Part shown: one piece after another, positions 33,383-46,606 of the stretch
How positions within the stretch are numbered: the first letter of the stretch is position 1
How the letters are laid out: every line of letters starts with the position of its first letter
Source of the DNA: Streptomyces sp. NBC_01431
Lineage (GTDB): Bacteria > Actinomycetota > Actinomycetes > Streptomycetales > Streptomycetaceae
NCBI RefSeq assembly: GCF_036231355.1
Contig: NZ_CP109496.1
Location: forward strand, 3,534,001-3,598,000
Length of the DNA: 64,000 nucleotides
Direction of reading: 5' to 3'
Notes under the pieces: model-generated
Database searches by the model: none
Told to the model about the DNA's origin: nothing
Seen by the model: the letters and a program-made list of their open reading frames with translations, nothing else
Made by a program: the position numbers and the translations under genes

Positions 33383-34465
33383 TCATTCCGCGTTCGAAGG
33401 GGTGGTGGCGTGGGCGGGGACCGCGCCCGGGAAGGGCGCGAACGGCAGCCCCGCCACCCGGTCCACGGCCCGCGCCAGCGAGTCCGGCGGCAGCAGACCG
33501 GGGCCCCGGCTGCGCGCGAAGTCCGCGAAGGCCCCGGCCGTCGTGTACTTGGGCTCGTACCCCAGCGTCTCGCGCATCTGGATGGTGCTGACCACCCTGC
33601 CGTGCGTGAGCAAACGAATCTGCTCCGGCGAGAAGTCGGTCACCCCCACCGTTCTGAGCGCCGTGCCGACCCAGCGCACCGCCGGCAGCATCACCGGCAC
33701 CGTGGGCCGCCCGAGCCGTCGCGAGCACTGCGACAACAGCAGCACGCCCTCCCCCGCCACATTGAACGTCCCGCTGTTGAGGGTGCCACGCCGCGGCTCG
33801 CCCGAGGCGATCCGCAGCACGTCGATCACGTCGTCCTCGTGGACGAACTGGAGCCGCGGGTCATAGCCGAACACCGTCGGCAGCACCGGCAGCGAAAAGT
33901 ACTCGGCGAGCGGCGAGTCCGCGCCCGGACCCAGGATGTTCGCGAAACGCAGCACGCACACCGCCACATCGGGCCGCCTGCGCGCGAAGCCGCGCACATA
34001 GCCCTCGACCTCGACCGCGTCCTTCGCGAAGCCCCCACTGGGCAGCGATTTGGGCGGCGTCGTCTCGGTGAACACCGCCGGATCGCGGGGCGCCGACCCG
34101 TACACGCTCGTACTGGACTTCACCACGAGCCGCTTCACGGTCGGCGACTTCTGACAGGCACCGAGCAGCTGCATGGTGCCGATGACGTTGGTTTCCTTGA
34201 CCGTGGCACGCCCGCCTCCGGAACTCAGCGGCGTCCCGGTCACATCCATGTGCACCACGGTGTCCACACCGTGCTCGGCGAGCACCTTCGCTATCGCTGG
34301 CTGGCGGATGTCCGCCCGTACGAAATCGGCACCACCCAAATGGTGCCCCGGCCGGACCACATCGACCCCGATCACCCGGTCCACTTCCGGGTCCCGCTGG
34401 ATCCGGCGCACCAGGCGACCGCCCAGCTGCCGGGCCACTCCGGTGACGAGCACGACCTTCCCCAA
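33383..34465 (-). CDS. NAD-dependent epimerase/dehydratase (extended SDR)
   Basis: A 360-residue extended SDR of the GalE type. The cofactor motif is VLVTGVARQLGGRL (near 4-17, a variant of TGxxGxxG). The catalytic residues are in SSTSVYG and an Asp/Ala-substituted YxxxK position (GGFAKDAVEVE lacks the usual Tyr), so true epimerase activity is uncertain. The substrate is unknown; the Mycobacterium counterpart is called galE2. A TTG at 34465 has AAGGAAGG nine bases upstream and matches the expected M-GKVVLVTG start of homologues. Co-oriented with the acyltransferase gene. Confidence 0.85.
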   Translation of the reverse strand: MGKVVLVTGVARQLGGRLVRRIQRDPEVDRVIGVDVVRPGHHLGGADFVRADIRQPAIAKVLAEHGVDTVVHMDVTGTPLSSGGGRATVKETNVIGTMQLLGACQKSPTVKRLVVKSSTSVYGSAPRDPAVFTETTPPKSLPSGGFAKDAVEVEGYVRGFARRRPDVAVCVLRFANILGPGADSPLAEYFSLPVLPTVFGYDPRLQFVHEDDVIDVLRIASGEPRRGTLNSGTFNVAGEGVLLLSQCSRRLGRPTVPVMLPAVRWVGTALRTVGVTDFSPEQIRLLTHGRVVSTIQMRETLGYEPKYTTAGAFADFARSRGPGLLPPDSLARAVDRVAGLPFAPFPGAVPAHATTPSNAE

Positions 34466-34646
34466 GATCAGCGCCTTCCTTCGGCCTTCGGTACGCCCTT
34501 GCACCCTCTGCGCCACCGTAGCGGCTGGATGTTGCGTGGTGATGGCCCCGTACCGGCGCATGGCCGAGAAAATGCCTCCGCGAACGCCGCAGCCCCCCCA
34601 CCGACAATGCGGCGGGAGGGCTGCGAATTCACGAACAGCGCTCGCT

Positions 34647-34745
34647 TACTTCTTGTTGCGACGCTGAACGCGCGTGCGCTTGAGCAGCTTGCGGTGCTTC
34701 TTCTTGGCCATCCGCTTGCGCCGCTTCTTGATAACAGAGCCCACG
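34647..34745 (-). CDS. small ribosomal protein bS22 (AURKAIP1/COX24 domain)
   Basis: A 32-residue extremely basic protein starting with [22 protein letters not shown], then [13 protein letters not shown]. It is the actinobacterial AURKAIP1/COX24-like peptide, identified in mycobacterial ribosome structures as a small-subunit protein, bS22. At 99 bp it is too short for most gene calls, but sequence, codon use and gene order (between excisionase-like and epimerase genes, as in Mycobacterium) are clear. Confidence 0.93.
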
Positions 34746-34768
34746 ACTACCCTCGCTCACTTCTTCTC

Positions 34769-34831
34769 ACTCGGTGCGGGGCGTCTGGGCCCACACGACC
34801 TACGTCGGCCTAGCCTACCTGCCACCGAGTG
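34769..34831. promoter_or_regulatory. inverted repeat between bdtA-like and bS22 genes
   Basis: CACTCGGTG (34769-34777) and CACCGAGTG (34823-34831) are perfect complements separated by 45 bp. On the minus strand this lies after the bdtA-like stop and before bS22, so it could be a processing/termination structure or an operator for bS22. Confidence 0.45.
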
Positions 34832-34864
34832 AGGGACGTAATCCGAGGGGAGCGAGTGACTCCC

Positions 34865-35077
34865 TCAGACCGTTTCCACCCCCACAAAGGACTCGCGGAG
34901 ATACTCGTGAACTGCCTGTTCCGGAACCCGGAAGGACCTGCCCACCCGGATCGCCGGCAGATGACCGCTGTGCACCAAGCGGTACACGGTCATCTTTGAC
35001 ACTCGCATCACCGAGGCGACTTCCGCCACGGTCAGGAACTTGACCTCGTTGAGAGGCCTGTCACTCCCAGCAGCCAT
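34865..35077 (-). CDS. bdtA: excisionase-type DNA-binding protein, BdtA-like
   Basis: A 70-residue MerR/Xis-like winged HTH: FLTVAEVASVMRVSKMTVYRLVHSGHLPAIRVGRSFRVPEQAV. Such proteins are often labelled excisionases, but no phage genes are near. The position, between bS22 and a phosphatase gene, matches bdtA (a BldD target) of S. coelicolor and the Rv0500A position of M. tuberculosis. It is related in fold to BldC but is not BldC. ATG at 35077 with AGGTGG upstream. The role is presumably transcriptional; targets unknown. Confidence 0.85.
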   Translation of the reverse strand: MAAGSDRPLNEVKFLTVAEVASVMRVSKMTVYRLVHSGHLPAIRVGRSFRVPEQAVHEYLRESFVGVETV

Positions 35078-35205
35078 GACCCACCTGTACCTTCCGCACC
35101 GAACGCGCACCGGCTTCCCCTCCGGTGACTCAACGTCGCTGTGCGCTCACTCCCCAGACTAGGGGCGGGTGGTGCGAGTGGGGAAGAGGAGCTGCCATCG
35201 GCCGC

Positions 35206-36021
35206 CTACTGTGACAGACACGCTCGATTGAGTACATAGCGAGTAAGCGGCCGGTAGTAATCAGACCGCACAGCGTCATCAAGCGGAACGGCCACGGCCA
35301 CCCGCCCCTCGGCCTCGCCGACGAACAGCGCGGGGTCGTCGGTATCCGCCAGCCCGACCGCCTCAATGCCCAGCTGACCTGCCCCGCAGACCCATCCGTG
35401 ATCTCCGATCACAAGATCGGGAACCCGCCCGCAATCCCCCGCCGCGACCCCCAGCGCGACCCGAACCGGCAGCGGTGAATGGCTGTGCGCACCCGGCGCG
35501 CTCCCGGCCGCCGGTACGCCGGGTTCCCGCACCAACGCGACTCCCCGTACGTAGTCAAGGTTGTACGTACGTACCCCGAACCGGGTCGTTATGTCGACAG
35601 AGCTACCCTGCGCAGGGGTGAGAACAGGGCAGCCCGCCGCCGACAAAGCGTCCGCCAGCGCGGCGTAGAACCCGAGCAGCCGGTGCGGATGCCCGGTGCC
35701 GAGCAGCACCGCGCCCTGCCGTGCGGCGACCTCCCCGAGCCGCGCCGCGAAGGCGTCGAGTCCCGCCAACGTCCGCTCCGGGTCGATGACATCGGGCCCG
35801 CTGACGTGCCGCGGATCGTCGCTCACCCCGCACTTGTCCGCCATCAGCCGCAACAAGTCCCGCTCGCCCCAGTGCCATTCGGGCTCGAGGCCGAGGGTGA
35901 CCCGCGGATCCCGGGCCGCGAACAGGCGGTAACTCCGCAGGCTCTCCTCCCGAGAGGTCGCCACGGGCCCGGACAGCCTTGCCGCCAGAAGATGCGCCCG
36001 CAGCGCCCCAGTGCTCAACAC
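35206..36021 (-). CDS. conserved actinobacterial protein annotated as phosphatase
   Basis: A 271-residue soluble protein well conserved among Streptomyces. It starts VLSTGALRAHLLAARLSGPVATSREE and contains conserved acidic/His segments (LLRLMADKCGVSDDPRHVSG, LLGTGHPHRLLGFYAAL, PDLVIGDHGWVCGAGQLG). Homologues carry the label phosphatase, but I cannot identify a standard phosphatase motif. The GTG at 36019-36021 has GGGAG about ten bases upstream. The 98-bp gap to acuC suggests a shared orientation but not necessarily a shared transcript. Confidence 0.75.
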   Translation of the reverse strand: MLSTGALRAHLLAARLSGPVATSREESLRSYRLFAARDPRVTLGLEPEWHWGERDLLRLMADKCGVSDDPRHVSGPDVIDPERTLAGLDAFAARLGEVAARQGAVLLGTGHPHRLLGFYAALADALSAAGCPVLTPAQGSSVDITTRFGVRTYNLDYVRGVALVREPGVPAAGSAPGAHSHSPLPVRVALGVAAGDCGRVPDLVIGDHGWVCGAGQLGIEAVGLADTDDPALFVGEAEGRVAVAVPLDDAVRSDYYRPLTRYVLNRACLSQ

Positions 36022-36119
36022 CCGACGATGCTCCCGCAGGGGCGGGTTCCGGGTGCCAAAACAGGCTGGAGAACGCACAGTTGGCGTAACAGCGACGGCG
36101 CTCCAGCCACATCAGCCCC

Positions 36120-37295
36120 TCAGGCCAGCAACCCCCGCAACGGAAACACCGCCCGCCGGGTCGCCAGCACCGCCTGGTCGAGCCGGTCCGCCGGGTCGTA
36201 CCCCGCGTCCCATCCCCGCCAGGACACCACCCGCCCGTCCGTCATCCGCCCCGGCCCCAACTGCCGCGTACGCGCGAACACTTCATCCCGCCAGGACGCC
36301 GGAATCACCGACTCCGGGTCGATGGGCGCATGCCCGGCGATCCCCACCAGATGCGTCCAGGAACGCGGCACCACATCCACCACCGCATACCCGCCGCCCC
36401 CCAGCGCCAGCCACTTCGCCCCCTCGACGTACTCGTGCGCGAGCTCGTGGCAGGCGGCCTGCACCGCCCGCTGGGCGTCCAGCGAAACGGCCAGGTGCGC
36501 CAGCGGATCCTCGAAGTGCGTATCGGCGCCGTGCTGGGTGACGAGCAGCTGTGGCCGAAAGTCGGCGATCAGCTCCGGCACCACGGCGTGGAAGGCTCGC
36601 AGCCACCCCTCGTCCCCCGTCCCGGCCGGCAGCGCGAGATTGACGGCGCCGCCCTCGCCGGGCCCGTCCGCACCGGTCTCCTCCGGCCACCCGGTCCCGG
36701 GAAACAGCAGGCGGGGATGCTCGTGCAGTGAGACCGTCAGGACGCGCGGGTCCTCCCAGAACGCCGCCTGCACCCCATCCCCGTGGTGCACGTCGACATC
36801 GACATAGGCGACCCGCTCGACACCCAGCTCAAGCAGCCGGGCGATCGCGAGCGCGGCATCGTTGTAGACGCAGAATCCGGCCGCCCCGCCCGGCATCGCG
36901 TGGTGCAGCCCGCCCGCGAAGTTCACCGCGTGCGCGGCCTCCCCCGCCCACACCGCCTCGGCGGCGGCGACCGACTGCCCGGCGATCAGCGCGGAGGCCT
37001 CGTGCATACCGGCGAACGCGGGATCGTCCATCGTCCCGAGCCCGTACGAGGTGTCCGCGGCCCGCGGGTTCGCGGAGGCCGCCCGCACCGCGTCGATGTA
37101 GTCCTCGCGGTGCACGAGCCTCAGCGTCGAGTCCCCGGCCGCGGGCGCGGCGACCACGTCCAGCTGCTTGTCGAGCCCGTACGCCCGCACCAGACCCATG
37201 GTCAGCGCGAGCCGGACCGGGTCCATCGGATGACTCGACCCGAAGTCGTAGCGCGTGACAGCTTCATCCCACATCAACAGTGCGCGGCCGCTCAT
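36120..37295 (-). CDS. acuC: acetoin utilisation protein AcuC (class I/II histone-deacetylase family)
   Basis: A 391-residue deacetylase-fold protein. Active-site features are FAGGLHHAMPGGAAGFCVYND (two catalytic His, then Asp), VDVDVHHGDGVQ (zinc Asp and His) and LALGGGGY (active-site Tyr). In Bacillus, AcuC deacetylates acetyl-CoA synthetase, so protein deacetylation is the likely role. The ATG at 37295 lies 32 bp inside the 3' end of the upstream MFS gene, implying a single transcript. Confidence 0.93.
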   Translation of the reverse strand: MSGRALLMWDEAVTRYDFGSSHPMDPVRLALTMGLVRAYGLDKQLDVVAAPAAGDSTLRLVHREDYIDAVRAASANPRAADTSYGLGTMDDPAFAGMHEASALIAGQSVAAAEAVWAGEAAHAVNFAGGLHHAMPGGAAGFCVYNDAALAIARLLELGVERVAYVDVDVHHGDGVQAAFWEDPRVLTVSLHEHPRLLFPGTGWPEETGADGPGEGGAVNLALPAGTGDEGWLRAFHAVVPELIADFRPQLLVTQHGADTHFEDPLAHLAVSLDAQRAVQAACHELAHEYVEGAKWLALGGGGYAVVDVVPRSWTHLVGIAGHAPIDPESVIPASWRDEVFARTRQLGPGRMTDGRVVSWRGWDAGYDPADRLDQAVLATRRAVFPLRGLLA

Positions 37296-38463
37296 GCCCG
37301 CCACCGTATCGGGCGGCCTGCGAGCCGAACGAACGGGCGTACACCAGCGTCAGCAGCACCAGGACCATCGGAACGAGCATCGCCCCCCGATAGCTCCACG
37401 CATCGCCCAGCGCACCGACGAGCGGCGAGCCGACGAGGAACCCTACGTAGTTGAAGACGTTGAGCCGGGCGACCGCGGCATCGCTGGCCCCCGGGAACAG
37501 CCGCCCGGCAGCCGCGAAGGTCTGCGGCACGATCACACAGAGCCCGAACCCGAGCAGAGTGAATCCGGCCATCCCCGCCCACGGCCCCGGCGCGGCCGCC
37601 ACCACGGCGAACCCGCCCGCCGCGAGCACCGTCCCGAGCCGCACCACCGCAACCGCCCCGAACCGCCGCACTCCGAAGTCCCCCGCGGCCCGCCCGAGCA
37701 GCGTGGTGACCATGTAGACGTTGTACGGAACGGTCGACAGCTGTTCCGAACTGCCCAGGGTGTCCTGGAGGTACTTCGCGCTCCAGTTGGAGACGGTCGA
37801 GTCGCCGATGTACGCGAAGCACATCACCAGGCACAGCGGCAGCAGCAACCGGAAGACGACGGGCTTCGCCCCAGTGCCGCCCTCCGCCACGCCACCGGCG
37901 GGCTCCCCGTCGACGTACCACCGGCTGGCGACCAGACACACCGGCAGCAGCACGGCGACGACCGGCGAGTACGACACGAGCAGCGACAGGTGCCAGTGGG
38001 CCCCGGCCCAGGCGAGCGAGGCACCCCCGATCCCGCCGAGGCTGTACGAGGCGTGGAACCCGAGCATGATGCTGCGCCCGTACGACCGCTGGAGACTGAC
38101 CCCCAGCATGTTCATCGAGGCGTCCAGCGCCCCGACCGAAAGCCCGAACGCCCCGAGCGCCAGCGCGGCCTGCCACATCCGGCCGCCCGCGCCGGCCCCG
38201 AGCAGCGCCAGGAGCACGGCGGGCTGGGCGAACCGCAGCACCGCGCTCGGCCGCACCCGCTTGATCAGCTGCTCGGTACAGACGCTGCTGACCCCGGCGA
38301 GGATCGGCACGGCCGCGAGGAAGACGGGCAGCAGCCCGTCGGAGATCCCGTACCGGTCCTGGATCGCGGGTATGCGGGTCACCAGGAGGGCGAAGGCCAT
38401 GCCCTGGGCGAAGAAGCTCACCGCGAGGGACGCCCTGCCGTGCCGCAGGCGTGCGTCTGTCAT
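37264..38463 (-). CDS. MFS transporter
   Basis: A 399-residue major facilitator with about 12 membrane segments. It resembles fucose/sugar-type or YbjJ-like MFS proteins (FFAQGMAFALLVTRIPAIQDRYGIS at the start, SVGALDASMNMLGVSLQ, GFGLCVIVPQTFAAAGRLFPG). Substrate and direction of transport are unknown. ATG at 38463 chosen; an in-frame start eight codons earlier (38487) is unlikely. The last 32 bp overlap acuC. Confidence 0.88.
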   Translation of the reverse strand: MTDARLRHGRASLAVSFFAQGMAFALLVTRIPAIQDRYGISDGLLPVFLAAVPILAGVSSVCTEQLIKRVRPSAVLRFAQPAVLLALLGAGAGGRMWQAALALGAFGLSVGALDASMNMLGVSLQRSYGRSIMLGFHASYSLGGIGGASLAWAGAHWHLSLLVSYSPVVAVLLPVCLVASRWYVDGEPAGGVAEGGTGAKPVVFRLLLPLCLVMCFAYIGDSTVSNWSAKYLQDTLGSSEQLSTVPYNVYMVTTLLGRAAGDFGVRRFGAVAVVRLGTVLAAGGFAVVAAAPGPWAGMAGFTLLGFGLCVIVPQTFAAAGRLFPGASDAAVARLNVFNYVGFLVGSPLVGALGDAWSYRGAMLVPMVLVLLTLVYARSFGSQAARYGGGHERPRTVDVG

Positions 38464-38506
38464 GGCCGCACAGCCTAGGGCCGTCACTTACTCCTGGGTA
38501 GATGGA

Positions 38507-39151
38507 TCACCCGAGCAATCCGAGCAGCTGCCGCATGTCCTCGAAGAGCCCGTTGGCGCCGGCGAGTCGCTCGGCGGGTGTCATCGCGGTGAACCCGTAC
38601 ACGTCCATCCCCGCGGCCCGCGCGGCCTCGACGCCGAGGCGGCTGTCCTCGACCACGGCGCACCGCTCGGGCGCGACGCCCATCCGTTCGGCCGCGTGCA
38701 GGAACAGGTCCGGCGCGGGCTTGCCGCGCCCGACGTCCTCCGAGGAGAACACCCACTCCTCCTCGAACCACTCGTCGAGCCCGGTCGTGCGGTGCCCCAC
38801 CCGGATCCGCTCGTGCGTGCCGGACGACGCCACGCAGTACGGCACCCCGTCCGCGACCAGCTTGCCCAGTACGTCGGTGACCCCGGCGACGGGCCGCAGC
38901 TCCCGCTCGAACGCGGCGAAGATCCGGGCGTGCAGCGTCTCGTCGAAGTCGAGGGGCAGCGACGCCCCGGTCCGTTCCTTGATCAGGTCGTGTACGCGAT
39001 GAACGGCGGCCCCCATGTAGTCGCGGAGGGACTCCTCGTACGAGGTGGCGTGACCGAGTTCCGTGAGGTACCCGGCCAGGATCGTGTTGGAGAGGGGCTC
39101 GCTGTCCACGAGCACGCCGTCGTTGTCGAAGATGATGAGGTCATAACGCAT
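38507..39151 (-). CDS. HAD hydrolase (beta-phosphoglucomutase-like phosphatase)
   Basis: A 214-residue HAD subfamily IA protein with a helical cap. The motifs are LIIFDNDGVLVDSEPLS (nucleophile Asp; note N in place of the usual C/F-D), YCVASSGTHERI (motif II), GRGKPAPDLFLHAA (Lys) and CAVVEDSRLGVEAARAAGM (acidic motif). It likely dephosphorylates sugar phosphates or related metabolites. The start is 20 bp from the rrn terminator; 43 bp separate it from the MFS gene downstream. Confidence 0.93.
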   Translation of the reverse strand: MRYDLIIFDNDGVLVDSEPLSNTILAGYLTELGHATSYEESLRDYMGAAVHRVHDLIKERTGASLPLDFDETLHARIFAAFERELRPVAGVTDVLGKLVADGVPYCVASSGTHERIRVGHRTTGLDEWFEEEWVFSSEDVGRGKPAPDLFLHAAERMGVAPERCAVVEDSRLGVEAARAAGMDVYGFTAMTPAERLAGANGLFEDMRQLLGLLG

Positions 39152-39171
39152 GACTCGACCTTAAACGCAGA

Positions 39172-39215
39172 AAAGCCCCGCACCGTGATCCCGAAGGACC
39201 ATGATGCGGGGCTTT
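39172..39215 (-). terminator. rrn operon terminator
   Basis: AAAGCCCCGCA (39172-39182) and TGCGGGGCTTT (39205-39215) form an 11-bp stem, with a short T-run on the minus strand. It lies 12 bp beyond the 5S end. Confidence 0.85.
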
Positions 39216-39226
39216 CCCCAAAAATT

Positions 39227-39345
39227 GTTCGGCGGCGTCCTACTCTCCCACAGGGTCCCCCCTGCAGTACCATCGGCGCTGAAAGGCTTAGCTTCCGGGT
39301 TCGGAATGTAACCGGGCGTTTCCCTAACGCTATGACCACCGAAAC
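39227..39345 (-). rRNA. rrf: 5S ribosomal RNA
   Basis: 119 nt. The minus strand begins GTTTCGGTGGTCATAGCGTT and ends CGCCGCCGAAC, with the conserved CCGAACCCGGAAGCTAAG core: a typical Streptomyces 5S. Confidence 0.97.
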
Positions 39346-39431
39346 ACTATGAAGTTGAACACCGGAACCCCAAGCAGGGGCTCTGACAGCTGTTCATTGC
39401 TTCAGAACAAACACAGTGGACGCGAGCAACT

Positions 39432-44369
<4,938 letters not shown>

Positions 44370-44930
44370 TGTTTACCCGCTATCGGGTGCACACATCACG
44401 TAAGAGCGGGACGACCAAGCCGGAATAAGGCCGGTCGTCCACAGCGTCCTCGCTGTGTTGTTGCCTGCCCACCACAAGAGCGGAACAGGACTTTTCAAAG
44501 GAACCTCGATCCGCCGAAACGGATACGGGGTTGTCAATCTGGCGTTGACTTTTGGCACGCTGTTGAGTTCTCAAGGAACGGACGCTTCCTTTGTACTCAC
44601 CCTCTCGGGCTTTCCTCCGGGCGCTTCCCTTCGGTATTTCGTGTTCCCGACTCTATCAGACGCTTTCGTGTCCGACTTCCTCGGTGCCTTTCCGGTTCCC
44701 CCTCTCGGGTTTCCCTTTCCGGCGGTTCCGACTCTATCAGATCCTTTCGGACCTGATTCCCGGTCTCCCGGAGCCAAGTCGGCTTGCCTTCCCGGCCGTT
44801 GGGCCGTTCCGACGGGTGAGACATTAGCGGAATCCTCGGGCCCGACGCCAATCGGGATGCGTCCTCGAACGCGGATTCCTCATTTCGCAAAAGCGCACGA
44901 AAAACGAGACGACGAGGTGTCGTTCATAAG
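44370..44930 (-). promoter_or_regulatory. rrn leader and promoter region
   Basis: The minus strand carries two copies of CTGATAGAGTCGG, at about 44654-44666 and 44730-44742. They are likely -10 segments of tandem rrn promoters, each embedded in similar GGAAA-rich surroundings. Nearer the 16S lie the boxA (44561-44575) and conserved sequences such as AGGTTCCTTTGAAAAGTCC used in processing. I see no protein gene here. Confidence 0.7.
44561..44575 (-). promoter_or_regulatory. boxA antitermination element in the rrn leader
   Basis: CTTGAGAACTCAACA on the minus strand matches the actinobacterial rrn leader boxA region (TTGAGAACTCAA in mycobacteria), the site for Nus-factor antitermination. Confidence 0.7.
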
Positions 44931-45145
44931 AAGTGGTTGATGCGGAATGGCTGTCCGGGGACCGACCGGGGTCGGCGCTCACGGCGGACAACTCGGAGAA
45001 CACTACGGATCGGGCGAGGCCGTGTCAACCCTCGGCCGGGGTGTCCGACGGGCCTCGCAGGGGCTGGACCTCGTGCTTTCGGCCGAGGAAGACGTGGCGG
45101 GATGACCGATCTGGCGGACCCCGGGCTCGGCCTAGCTTGGCGGGT

Positions 45146-45646
45146 ATGAGGTCTCTTCTCCGTAGCGCCGTGGCTGCCGCGACCCTCCTCGTGCTCGGAG
45201 TGGCCGTGGCACCCGGGGCCGCGTACGCCGTGGACGGGGACGACCGTGTCGCGCGGATCCGGCTGCGGGTCGTCGACGCGGTGAATGAGGAGACCCGGCA
45301 CGAGGTCGAGCGGGCTCGCTCGTGCGGGGGCGGGGCCGCCTCGGGTGAAGTGGGCCGGCTTGAGCGCAAGTTGGAGCGGGGATGCCGACTGGCGGCGGAG
45401 CTGCGTTCCATCGGAGCTCGGGGCAACAGTGCCCGGGGCCGGGCCACTGGGGGCGCCGGGTCCTCGACGGGTGTCGCCGGTGAAGGGGAGCCGCAGGCCG
45501 GGGTCGGTCTGTTTCACGCCGCGGGCCAGGCCATTCCACATGCGCCTGTGGGGGTGCTGGCCCTCGTGGGCGGCGTGGCGCTGGCCATCGCCGGATGGGG
45601 TGCGGCGGCTGTTGTGCTGCGGCAGCCGCCGCGCGGCAGAGGCTGA
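45146..45646 (+). CDS. secreted or membrane-anchored protein of unknown function
   Basis: 166 residues. A Sec signal peptide occupies residues 1-28 (MRSLLRSAVAAATLLVLGVA, then PGAAYA). A charged, helical region follows (VARIRLRVVDAVNEETRHEVERARS...VGRLERKLERGCRLAAELRSI) with two Cys. A hydrophobic segment near the C-terminus (APVGVLALVGGVALAIAGWGAAAVVL) and a basic tail suggest wall/membrane retention. The ATG at 45146 is chosen for the signal peptide; the open frame extends 71 codons upstream without support. It ends 4 bp from proC. No family recognised. Confidence 0.72.
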   Translation: MRSLLRSAVAAATLLVLGVAVAPGAAYAVDGDDRVARIRLRVVDAVNEETRHEVERARSCGGGAASGEVGRLERKLERGCRLAAELRSIGARGNSARGRATGGAGSSTGVAGEGEPQAGVGLFHAAGQAIPHAPVGVLALVGGVALAIAGWGAAAVVLRQPPRGRG

Positions 45647-45650
45647 GGGG

Positions 45651-46460
45651 TCAGCTCTGGCCGGAGGCCAGTTCGCGGCTGCGGTCGCGGGCGGCTTCCA
45701 GCGCCGCGATGAGGGCCGCGCGTACGCCGTGGTTCTCCAGCTCGCGGATCGCGCTGATGGTCGTGCCCGCCGGGGACATCACCGCCTCGCGCAGCTTCAC
45801 CGGGTGCTCGCCGCTGTCGCGGAGCATCACGGCGGCGCCGATCGCCGACTGCACGATCAGGTCGTACGCCTGGGCGCGGGGCAGGCCGAGCAGGATTCCG
45901 GCGTCGGTCATCGCCTCGACCAGGTAGTAGAAGTACGCCGGGCCCGAGCCGGACAGGGCCGTCGCGGCGTCCTGCTGTGATTCCGGTACGCGCAGGGTCT
46001 TGCCCACTCCGCCGAAGATTTCCTCCGTGTGGGCGAGGTGGTCCGGCGTGGCGTGGCTGCCGCCGCTGATCACCGACATGCCCTCGTCGACCAGGACGGG
46101 GGTGTTCGGCATGACCCGGACGACCGGGGTGTTGGGCGTGAGGCGGTCTTCGATGAACGCGGTGGGGATGCCCGCCGCCGCGCTGACGACGAGTCGGTCG
46201 CTCGTGACGTACGGGGCCAGTTCGTCCAGGAGCCTGCCCATGTCCTGGGGCTTCACCGCGAGGATCAGCGTGTCGGCGCGCTTGGCGGCCTCGGCGTTGG
46301 TGACCGCGTCCACGCCGTAGCGGGCGTGGAGTTCCGCGGCGCGCTCCGAGCGGCGGGTGGTCACCAGGAGGTTGGCCGGGTGCCAGCCGGCCCGGATCAT
46401 TCCGCTGAGGAGGGCCTCGCCGATCTTGCCGGTGCCGAGGACTGCGACGGTCTGGGTCAT
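45651..46460 (-). CDS. proC: pyrroline-5-carboxylate reductase
   Basis: A 269-residue ProC, the last enzyme of proline synthesis, using NAD(P)H. The dinucleotide motif is VAVLGTGKIGEALLSGM at the N-terminus. The substrate/dimer region is ATALSGSGPAYFYYLVEAM, and VMSPAGTTISAI is the C-terminal signature. The ATG at 46460 has AGGAGG nine bases upstream; an in-frame GTG at 46469 would directly abut that site. In M. tuberculosis proC adjoins the bdtA-like gene; here the rrn operon and others stand between. Confidence 0.96.
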   Translation of the reverse strand: MTQTVAVLGTGKIGEALLSGMIRAGWHPANLLVTTRRSERAAELHARYGVDAVTNAEAAKRADTLILAVKPQDMGRLLDELAPYVTSDRLVVSAAAGIPTAFIEDRLTPNTPVVRVMPNTPVLVDEGMSVISGGSHATPDHLAHTEEIFGGVGKTLRVPESQQDAATALSGSGPAYFYYLVEAMTDAGILLGLPRAQAYDLIVQSAIGAAVMLRDSGEHPVKLREAVMSPAGTTISAIRELENHGVRAALIAALEAARDRSRELASGQS

Positions 46461-46606
46461 GCGGGTCACCCTCCTGGTGGTGCGCTTGCTCCTGCGCGGT
46501 CCATCCTCGCACCGGGGGTGGGGCGGTGCGGGGTGGTGTCCGAGGGGCGGTACGGGGACGCCGGGCCTGCTTCTTTCCCGCCGCCCCGCCCTTGGGCGGG
46601 GGGTGC

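Noticed and set aside
34865..35077. Prophage excisionase
   Set aside because: No integrase, attachment site or phage genes nearby; the gene is in a conserved core context.
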